This document shows positions 1-5,158 of a DNA stretch of 5,644 nt, in pieces. The notes beneath the pieces were generated by a model, which saw only the letters and a program-made list of their open reading frames with translations, searched no databases and was not told where the DNA came from. The DNA lies in contig VBMC01000139.1 of NCBI GenBank assembly GCA_005879015.1, positions 1-5,644 of the forward strand, read 5' to 3'. The position numbers were made by a program, and so were the translations under genes. This stretch comes from Methanobacteriota archaeon. Lineage in GTDB: Archaea > Thermoplasmatota > Thermoplasmata > RBG-16-68-12. Numbering within the stretch: position 1 is the stretch's first letter; the number at the start of each line of letters is the position of its first letter.

Positions 1-2534
1 GGGGCCGAAACGGACACGGTGATCGTGTCCTCCGGTCGGCCCTGGGTCAGGTTTAAGGATTCCGCTGAGAGGGATTGGATCACGCCCGGGGTAGTGTTGA
101 ACTGGAAGTTGGAGACTTGCCAGGTGACAGATGCCGGAATCGCGATGGCCCTTGCGCGAATCTGGAACAGGGGGGTCATGCCACCCCCGATGACGGTCAT
201 CAGGGGAAGAGTTTCCACGAGAACGCCCCCCTCCGCAGAGGAGAGTGGGACCAGGCTTCGGCTCGAAGACCCGCGGAAATCGTCCGCGTACACCGCGACG
301 CGGAATAGCGAACGATCGAACCGGTCGATGTCGTACGTCGACGCTTTGATTTCCAGTCCACCAGGAGAAGCTGCGGCTTGGACCGAAGCACCCGACTGCC
401 GCCGACTCCAGTTCATCTCCGAGTCGACGGGGAAGGAATACAACCGCGCCCCTGCCACCGTGTGATTCCCACCAAACACTTCGATCACTGCATCGGCGCC
501 GATTCCGCCGAAGGCAAAGCCGGTCGACGGGTTTCCGTCGGCGTCAATCAAGAAATCGACCCCGTCGTACCCCTTGGAGTCGCCCAGCATTCCTCCAGTC
601 GTCGACGCGAAGAGGTACAACGAGTCATGGTCGAGCAAACTCGCATAGCGCGAGATCGAGACGTTCGTATCCGATGTGGTGGTAGCCGCGTCGAACATGG
701 GCACGGAAGACCAATCCGCAAAAGAACCGTCAATCGTGATGGGGGCCGAAGGTCCCGTGGGTGGGACGAACAGGAACCCGGCAATCAGGACCGCAACGAG
801 GATGGCGGAAGCGATGGTGAAGTATCGAACGCGGCGCGAAGGATAGGGGAGTCGAAGCCCCCGGATCATGGGACGACCCACCGATGCGCCGGTGACAATG
901 CCGTTGACTCGTCCCGGGCCGGTGACGAGGCCGTTCACCCGGCCCCTCCCCGTGACGAGGCCGTTGACGCGACCGGCCGGGGTGGTGAGACCGTTCACGC
1001 GTCCCATCCCGTTCACGAGTCCGTTGGTCCGTCCGACTCCGTTCACCAATCCGTTCGTCCGGCCCACTCCATTCACGAGCCCGTTCACGCGGCCCTTTCC
1101 GTTCACGATGCCGTTGACCCTCCCGGACTCGCGGGGCCCGCGCTTCGGGCGGAGTCCACTCACGAGACCGCGACTGCCTCGGACCCACTGGGACAGGAAG
1201 CCGATCGATTCAGAGAGGGGCGAGGGGACCGGAGGGAGTTTTTCCACACCGGTCGCCTCCGCCTCCCCCTTCTCTGGCGGATGCACGACCTGCATGTCGG
1301 GGGCCATCGACTCCTCGAGTTCGAGGATCAACCAGTCGAGGACCGCGGCTTTCGTCTTCTCCAGCTCGTCCTCGGACAAGGACTGCTCGAGTTCCCCGAC
1401 GAGGAGGTCGTCGACAAGCGCGTCCAATTCCGGCGTCGGCGAAGGCTCGGACTTCTTCGGCGGCGGGACCCGTTTCGGAATCGACAGGCGGGCGCCGCAG
1501 GAAGGGCACATGGCCATCTCCGCCGGGACGGTGGCGCCGCACTGCGGGCACTCTCGCTCCGCCTCGGAGATCACCCGGTCGAGCTGGGCGACCTCCTGAT
1601 CCCAGGCGACGTCGTCGAGGAGGGAGCTCGCCGTGGACCGGAGTCTCGCGGCGTCCTCGGGTCTCTGGAGGTGCTTCGCCTGGAGGCGGAGCTTAGCGAC
1701 CTTGATCTTCTTCGAATCCGGTGCTTTCGACGAGGCGCGTTCAAGGGAAGCGATCGCCTCATCCGATTGGCCGAGCGATTCGAGCAAGAGACCCCGCGCA
1801 TACCACAGCTCCGCATCGTCCGGCTTCTCCGCGAGGCCACCGTCGTAGAACAAGCGGAGCGCCGCGGGGCCTTCCCCCGCGAACGCGCGCCGGATGTCCT
1901 CTTCCATCTCCTCTTCGTCGAAGGGCGCGCCGCATTCGACGCATGTGGATGAGAATGCGGACGTGACGCACTGACAGAGGGGACATTCGTATTCGGCTTG
2001 GGCGATTGATTCCTTCGTTTGCTTGGGCGGCGCGTAGTTGAGCAGGTGGAACGACGCGACCATCTTCCGGGCGGCGATCGGGCCGACCTCTGGGATCCGT
2101 GCCAACTGGTCTTCCTTGGCCCGGGCAATCTTCCAGGGGGCATCGTAACCACGGTCGATCAGTGCTCGCGCGCGAGACGCGTCAAGACCGAGGACCTTGA
2201 GGAGGTCTGTCAGGGCGCGGCTATCGACCTCGCCTTTGATCTTCCGTCGGGGCCGCCCGACGGGGACCGCGCCGATTTCCACAGTCGTCTGGGCGGGGGC
2301 CGACTTCGTCAGTTGACTTTCCGGCCTACCGGGCGGGGGGAACTGGGTGCGGCATTGATCGCAGATGAGCTCCCACGAATTGGGCGTCCCGCATTCAGGG
2401 CACGGAGCGGTCCAGCCAAGGGATCGGACGTCCCGAAAGATCGTGACGGAGCCACAGCTCTCGCACAGGACGAGGGGGAACACCTTTCCGCCGCAGGCGG
2501 TGCAAGGCGGAAGATCGTCGACGCGGACGGTCAC
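1..2534 (-). CDS. Membrane-anchored multi-zinc-ribbon / HhH / TPR-like protein with GRVNG decapeptide repeats and outside CBM9-like domain (3' end off window)
   Basis: An uninterrupted frame of 844 codons starts at GTG 2534-2532, directly preceded by an in-frame TAG (2537-2535), and leaves the window at the left edge, so the C-terminus is missing. Seen in order: two N-terminal zinc ribbons (C11/C14 with C24/C27; C45/C48 with C58/C61); a helix-hairpin-helix-like region at about 104-165, with the hairpin IPEVGPIAARKM near 147-158; a third ribbon (C184/C187, C198/C201); a TPR-like helical segment at about 225-292; a fourth ribbon (C329/C332, C343/C346); an acidic helical linker at about 365-412; eight decapeptide repeats (471-550); an Arg-rich stretch; one hydrophobic helix (571-590); then an outside region opening with ITIDGSFADW (599-608), typical of CBM9/DOMON-like beta sandwiches, to about 756, followed by more beta-rich sequence. 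Arginines before the helix predict N-inside, C-outside. Function unknown. I infer a membrane-tethered scaffold or sensor that may bind nucleic acid or protein inside the cell and a ligand outside. Related repeat proteins are, from memory, present in Thermoplasmata. Confidence 0.85.
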   Translation of the reverse strand, partial: MTVRVDDLPPCTACGGKVFPLVLCESCGSVTIFRDVRSLGWTAPCPECGTPNSWELICDQCRTQFPPPGRPESQLTKSAPAQTTVEIGAVPVGRPRRKIKGEVDSRALTDLLKVLGLDASRARALIDRGYDAPWKIARAKEDQLARIPEVGPIAARKMVASFHLLNYAPPKQTKESIAQAEYECPLCQCVTSAFSSTCVECGAPFDEEEMEEDIRRAFAGEGPAALRLFYDGGLAEKPDDAELWYARGLLLESLGQSDEAIASLERASSKAPDSKKIKVAKLRLQAKHLQRPEDAARLRSTASSLLDDVAWDQEVAQLDRVISEAERECPQCGATVPAEMAMCPSCGARLSIPKRVPPPKKSEPSPTPELDALVDDLLVGELEQSLSEDELEKTKAAVLDWLILELEESMAPDMQVVHPPEKGEAEATGVEKLPPVPSPLSESIGFLSQWVRGSRGLVSGLRPKRGPRESGRVNGIVNGKGRVNGLVNGVGRTNGLVNGVGRTNGLVNGMGRVNGLTTPAGRVNGLVTGRGRVNGLVTGPGRVNGIVTGASVGRPMIRGLRLPYPSRRVRYFTIASAILVAVLIAGFLFVPPTGPSAPITIDGSFADWSSVPMFDAATTTSDTNVSISRYASLLDHDSLYLFASTTGGMLGDSKGYDGVDFLIDADGNPSTGFAFGGIGADAVIEVFGGNHTVAGARLYSFPVDSEMNWSRRQSGASVQAAASPGGLEIKASTYDIDRFDRSLFRVAVYADDFRGSSSRSLVPLSSAEGGVLVETLPLMTVIGGGMTPLFQIRARAIAIPASVTWQVSNFQFNTTPGVIQSLSAESLNLTQGRPEDTITVSVSA
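885..1124 (-). repeat. Eight tandem 30-base units encoding GRVNGLVNGx decapeptides
   Basis: This lies inside the membrane protein gene (residues 471-550). Eight consecutive units of exactly 10 residues start with GR(V/T)NG. Units 1-4 end in VNG plus a variable residue (K, V, V, M). Unit 5 is degenerate (GRVNGLTTPA). Units 6-8 end in VTG plus R, P or A. The DNA copies differ mainly at third codon positions, so the repeat is kept at protein level rather than being a fresh DNA duplication. The stretch has no acidic residue and an Arg in every unit, making it a cationic, probably flexible segment 20 residues before the transmembrane helix. Confidence 0.95.
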
Positions 2535-2544
2535 CTAGTCGATC

Positions 2545-2549
2545 CCTCC
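2545..2549 (-). promoter_or_regulatory. Ribosome binding site for the membrane protein
   Basis: GGAGG on the minus strand, matching the archaeal anti-Shine-Dalgarno sequence, lies 10 bases before the GTG at 2534. It supports GTG as the start, since an in-frame TAG directly before it rules out a longer protein. Confidence 0.6.
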
Positions 2550-2579
2550 CGAATCCCCTTCGGATTTCGACAAGGGGGA

Positions 2580-2593
2580 AGAGGGTGCCCTCT
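2580..2593. promoter_or_regulatory. Near-palindrome AGAGGG-TG-CCCTCT, possible operator
   Basis: Two perfect 6-base inverted arms separated by 2 bases sit in the 159-base gap between the divergent membrane protein and DUF1611 genes. The loop is too short for a good RNA hairpin, so a dimeric regulator site is the more natural reading. No regulator is encoded in the visible window. The assignment rests on symmetry and position only. Confidence 0.3.
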
Positions 2594-2642
2594 GACTCTC
2601 GCGGAATCCTGCGACCATCACGCGTCGCCATCGCGACTAGGA

Positions 2643-2648
2643 TTTATA
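2643..2648 (+). promoter_or_regulatory. TATA-like box for the DUF1611-ligase unit
   Basis: TTTATA is the clearest AT-rich element in an otherwise GC-rich gap and lies about 46-51 bases before the ATG at 2694. With archaeal spacing of about 25 bases from box to transcription start, the leader would be roughly 20-25 bases. On the other strand the same patch reads TATAAATC, so it could also serve the divergent membrane protein with a leader of about 85 bases. Confidence 0.5.
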
Positions 2649-2680
2649 GCGGGTCATGGACTTTCGCCCGCTGTTATCAC

Positions 2681-2684
2681 GAGG
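2681..2684 (+). promoter_or_regulatory. Ribosome binding site for the DUF1611 gene
   Basis: GAGG, followed by GAT, partly matches the archaeal GGAGGTGAT consensus and lies 9 bases before ATG 2694. It helps choose this ATG over the much longer upstream open frame. Confidence 0.45.
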
Positions 2685-2693
2685 GATTCGAGG

Positions 2694-3758
2694 ATGGAGC
2701 GGGCCGTCATCCTGTGCGACGGTTATTTCGGCCAGAACACGGGGAAGACGGCGAACGGTCTCGTCCGATACTCGAAGCGCTACGAGATCGTCGGCGTGAT
2801 CGACCACACGAAGGCGGGAAGTGACGCGGGAGAGATCCTCGACGGGAAGCCGAACAGCATCCCAATCGTCGCGACTCTGAGAGAGGCAATCGACCGCCTA
2901 ACGCCGCAGACTTTGATCGTCGGGGTGGCAACGTTCGGTGGATACATCCCGCAGGAATACCGAACCATCCTCCGCGAGGCGATCGAGAACGGACTAAACA
3001 TCGTCGCGGGCCTGCACGAGTACCTGAGCGAGGACTCGGAATTCGCCACACTCGCGGAGGCCCACGGGGTTCGTCTGGTCGACGTCCGGAAGCCCAGACC
3101 GATCCGAGAGTCGAAGCAGTTCAGCGACCTGTCCCGCAAACTGCCTTGCCTCAGGATCCCGGTCCTCGGGACGGACGGGGCGATCGGCAAGAGGACGACG
3201 GCGCTCCTCCTCACCGACGCCCTGAACGAGAAGGGAATCTCCGCGACCTTCGTCGCGACGGGGCAGACCGGCCTCATGCAGGGGTCTGCCTACGGCGTAC
3301 CTCTCGACTCCATCAAAGGCGATTTCATGGTCGGCGAGCTGGAAGCGGAGATCCTCCGCGCCCATGAGGAGACGAAACCGAAGGTGATCATCGTGGAGGG
3401 TCAGGGCAGCATCTCCCATCCGGCCTACGTGTGCGGAACCCGCGCGATCATCAACGCTTCCATGCCTTCGGGGATCCTCGTGATGCACGCACCGGCCCGA
3501 AAAACCCGCAGCTTCCGCCGAGATGTGGTCGCTTGGCCAATGCCGACCGTGGACGAAGAAATCGAATGGTTGCAATTCTTCACACGGATCGCGGGGAATG
3601 GCCAGGTGCTTGGCCTCGGAATCAACCACGAGAACATGACGCGGGACGAAGTCGAGGAGACCGTGCGAACCTACGAGAAGAAGTACAGGCTTCCCACGGC
3701 GGACCCTCTGTGGCACGGTTGTGGAAAGTTCGTGGACCGGATTCAGCGGATGACATGA
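2694..3758 (+). CDS. DUF1611 family P-loop protein (COG3367, DgcN-like)
   Basis: A 354-residue protein with the two-domain layout of the DUF1611 family. Residues 1-135 form a Rossmann-like alpha/beta domain (MERAVILCDGYFGQNTGKTA at the start; VVGVATFGGY-like segment near 76-84, here IVGVATFGGY). Residues 150-354 form a P-loop domain with Walker A GTDGAIGKRTT (159-169), a conserved ATGQTGLMQG segment (188-197) and a Walker B-like strand VIIVEGQG (231-238). The bacterial relative DgcN has been reported as a D-glutamate N-acetyltransferase; whether this archaeal copy shares that activity is unknown, and an ATP- or GTP-dependent role is equally possible from the P-loop. The frame is open for 225 codons further upstream, but that part is antisense to the membrane protein, and ATG 2694 begins family-like sequence with a TATA-like box and binding site in front. 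Its stop overlaps the ligase start (ATGA), implying coupled translation. Confidence 0.9.
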   Translation: MERAVILCDGYFGQNTGKTANGLVRYSKRYEIVGVIDHTKAGSDAGEILDGKPNSIPIVATLREAIDRLTPQTLIVGVATFGGYIPQEYRTILREAIENGLNIVAGLHEYLSEDSEFATLAEAHGVRLVDVRKPRPIRESKQFSDLSRKLPCLRIPVLGTDGAIGKRTTALLLTDALNEKGISATFVATGQTGLMQGSAYGVPLDSIKGDFMVGELEAEILRAHEETKPKVIIVEGQGSISHPAYVCGTRAIINASMPSGILVMHAPARKTRSFRRDVVAWPMPTVDEEIEWLQFFTRIAGNGQVLGLGINHENMTRDEVEETVRTYEKKYRLPTADPLWHGCGKFVDRIQRMT

Positions 3759-4558
3759 AGATCCCCCGCTCCCACCCGCGGTATGAGTCGCTTGTCCGGC
3801 GAGAACGCCTCGTCCGCGGCTGGAAGGAGGGAATCGTCGTCCCCGAAGGTTTCATCGCTCAGGGTCGGGGAGAGGCGTGGGATTACCTGTTCGGAGAAGA
3901 GACGAGCGCGCCCGGTCTCGTCGCCGAACGCGCTGCTGCAGCACGCCTCCTTGCCGCGTCACGTCCCGTGATCTCCGTCAACGGGAATGTGGCCGCGCTC
4001 GCCGCGCGCGAAGTGGTGCGGCTCGCCAAGGCCATTCCTGCCCGAATCGAGGTGAATCTCTTCCATCGAACGGAAGCCCGTGTGCGACGGATCGTACGGG
4101 TGCTCGAGCGGGCCGGAGCGAGCGAGGTCCTCGGCATTCGTCCAAACGCCCGGATTCCAGGCCTCGAATCGAAACGGGCCTTGTCTCATCGGGATGGTGT
4201 CTACGGGGCGGATGTGGTCTTGGTCCCTCTCGAGGACGGCGATCGGGCCGAAGCCCTCACGAGGATGGGCAAGGTCGTCGTCAGTATCGACCTGAACCCT
4301 CTTTCCCGAACCTCCCAGCGGGCGGCGATCCCGGTCGTGGATGAGCTGACCCGGGCCCTTCCCAACATCGAGAAGTTCGTGAGGGAGCTAAAGGGCAAGC
4401 CCGATGAGGCCGCACGGATACGCAAGTCATATCATCGAAACGGAAACCTGGCGGCCGTCTTCTCGTTCCTTGAATGGCGTCTCGGACAACTTCGCCAAGG
4501 GAGCGCCTCCCCCGCGAAGGGACGCCCCGGCGCCGGGAAGTCGAAGCACCGAACCTGA
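3755..4558 (+). CDS. 4-phosphopantoate--beta-alanine ligase (archaeal phosphopantothenate synthetase, DUF137)
   Basis: A 267-residue protein that joins 4-phosphopantoate and beta-alanine with ATP to make 4'-phosphopantothenate, a cytoplasmic step of archaeal coenzyme A synthesis; in archaea it follows pantoate kinase, which is not in this window. Family hallmarks are clear: MKIPRSHPRYESL at the N-terminus, AQGRGEAWDYLFGE (35-48), PVISVNGNVAAL (71-82), IEVNLFHRTEAR (98-109), GADVVLVPLEDGDRAEAL (151-168) and SIDLNPLSRTSQ (177-188). The core ends near residue 245. The last 20 or so residues (GSASPAKGRPGAGKSKHRT) are a basic low-complexity tail not expected in the family, and this part is antisense to the redoxin gene. 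The start overlaps the DUF1611 stop by 4 bases, so the two are probably one operon. EC 6.3.2.36 by family. Confidence 0.95.
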   Translation: MKIPRSHPRYESLVRRERLVRGWKEGIVVPEGFIAQGRGEAWDYLFGEETSAPGLVAERAAAARLLAASRPVISVNGNVAALAAREVVRLAKAIPARIEVNLFHRTEARVRRIVRVLERAGASEVLGIRPNARIPGLESKRALSHRDGVYGADVVLVPLEDGDRAEALTRMGKVVVSIDLNPLSRTSQRAAIPVVDELTRALPNIEKFVRELKGKPDEAARIRKSYHRNGNLAAVFSFLEWRLGQLRQGSASPAKGRPGAGKSKHRT

Positions 4559-5023
4559 ATCAGTTCCAGTGGCCGGCCTTCCACTTGACGGGTCCTTGGA
4601 GTCGTCGAGTTTGCCACGATACCGAAGTTTCCGGCCTGCATCGAAGACAAAGAAGTCGGGCGTGGCCACGGCTCCGTAGGCCTCCGCGGACTTCTGGCTC
4701 TCATCGCGCAAGTACGGGAAGTTGTATCCTTTTCGCTTCGAACGCTCGACCATGTGCGCGAAATCGTCCTCGGGATAGCTCTCGTCGTCGTTCGCGTTGA
4801 TCATGACGAACTGGACGCCCTTTCCGGCGAATTCCTTCTGGACCGCGATCGTGCGGTCTTCCCACGCTTGCACGTAGGGACAGTGGTTGCACCAGAAGGC
4901 GATGACTAGGATCGGTTTGTCCTTGAACGAACCGAGGGAATGCGTCTTTCCGTCCACTCCGGGCAGGGAGAAGTCCGGGGCCGGAGACCCGAGCGGGAGA
5001 CCTTGGTACTGTGTCAGTTCCAT
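4427..5023 (-). CDS. Thioredoxin-fold redoxin (AhpC/TSA-like) with CNHC active site; C-terminus probably frameshifted
   Basis: A 198-residue cytoplasmic protein with no signal peptide or membrane segment. It begins MELTQYQGLPLGSPAPDFSL, then has the redoxin pattern GKTHSLGSFKDKPILVIAFW, a CxxC site CNHCPYV (C45, C48), FVMINANDDESYPED (72-86), FPYLRDESQ (102-110), AYGAVATPDFFVFDA (115-129) and YRGKLDDSKDPS (135-146). These match a widespread family of small thioredoxin-like proteins, probably thiol reductases or peroxidases. After residue 146 this frame becomes Gly/Arg/Ser-rich and lacks the usual final helix and GCSIKW-like end. Skipping one A in the AA at 4585-4586 would give DPSVEGRPLEL and later GRPFAGEALPW, which look more like the family, ending at 4432. 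Either way the gene overlaps the ligase tail by over 120 bases in the convergent direction. ATG 5023-5021 is chosen because homology begins there; the longer upstream frame is antisense to pyrG. Confidence 0.85.
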   Translation of the reverse strand: MELTQYQGLPLGSPAPDFSLPGVDGKTHSLGSFKDKPILVIAFWCNHCPYVQAWEDRTIAVQKEFAGKGVQFVMINANDDESYPEDDFAHMVERSKRKGYNFPYLRDESQKSAEAYGAVATPDFFVFDAGRKLRYRGKLDDSKDPSSGRPATGTDSGSVLRLPGAGASLRGGGAPLAKLSETPFKEREDGRQVSVSMI

Positions 5024-5053
5024 GGAGTCACGAGGCTGTCTAAGCGGCAGTCC

Positions 5054-5067
5054 GTTAAAGGATTTAC
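5054..5067 (-). promoter_or_regulatory. Possible promoter of the redoxin gene
   Basis: On the minus strand this patch reads GTAAATCCTTTAAC, with two TATA-like candidates, 31-44 bases before the ATG at 5023. Either would give a leader of about 8-17 bases, consistent with the lack of a good Shine-Dalgarno sequence before this ATG. No consensus can be tested from one site. Confidence 0.3.
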
Positions 5068-5116
5068 GGGCCCCTCCGTGTCCAACCGGATCTCTTCCAG
5101 AATTCTTGACACAAAG

Positions 5117-5122
5117 TTTATC
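5117..5122 (+). promoter_or_regulatory. TATA-like box of pyrG
   Basis: TTTATC, preceded by the purine-rich ACAAAG that could act as a BRE, lies 37-42 bases before the GTG start of pyrG. It predicts transcription from about 5144 and a leader of roughly 15 bases. Confidence 0.45.
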
Positions 5123-5148
5123 TCGGACCCGCTGGATGGTCCAATCCC

Positions 5149-5153
5149 GTGAT
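5149..5153 (+). promoter_or_regulatory. Possible ribosome binding site of pyrG
   Basis: GTGAT can pair with the 3' end of archaeal 16S rRNA (GGAGGTGATC complement) and is 5 bases before GTG 5159. It contains the in-frame TGA (5150-5152) that blocks any longer N-terminus, so GTG is the first possible start. Confidence 0.4.
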
Positions 5154-5158
5154 TTGAC

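Noticed and set aside
885..1124. Possible CRISPR array, from eight regular 30-base units
   Set aside because: The units are contiguous with no unique spacers and encode an in-frame decapeptide inside a long gene.
868..1599. A plus-strand frame with RPFTRP-type repeats
   Set aside because: The repeats are the antisense reading of the GRVNG decapeptides in the minus-strand gene; the rest is Ser/Thr-rich without motifs.
378..1952. A 524-codon plus-strand open frame
   Set aside because: It is antisense to the membrane protein gene, its His/Arg/Pro-rich sequence resembles no family, and the minus strand frame carries clear domains, repeats and a membrane helix.
2534..2641. An 8-base inverted repeat CCTAGTCG (2534-2541) and CGACTAGG (2634-2641)
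   Set aside because: The arms are 92 bases apart and do not extend beyond 8 bases; chance is a sufficient explanation in a gap of this size.
2019..2693. A 225-codon N-terminal extension of the DUF1611 protein
   Set aside because: It is mostly antisense to the zinc-ribbon/HhH coding region, lacks family-like sequence, and the promoter-like box and binding site lie inside it just before ATG 2694.
5106..5111. TTGACA resembling a bacterial -35 box upstream of pyrG
   Set aside because: There is no -10-like sequence at the right spacing, and the gene content is archaeal, so a TATA/BRE reading at 5111-5122 is preferred.
5125..5142. Inverted repeat GGACC-N8-GGTCC near the predicted pyrG transcription start
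   Set aside because: Arms of only 5 bases in GC-rich DNA are common by chance; there is no second copy to support an operator or attenuator.
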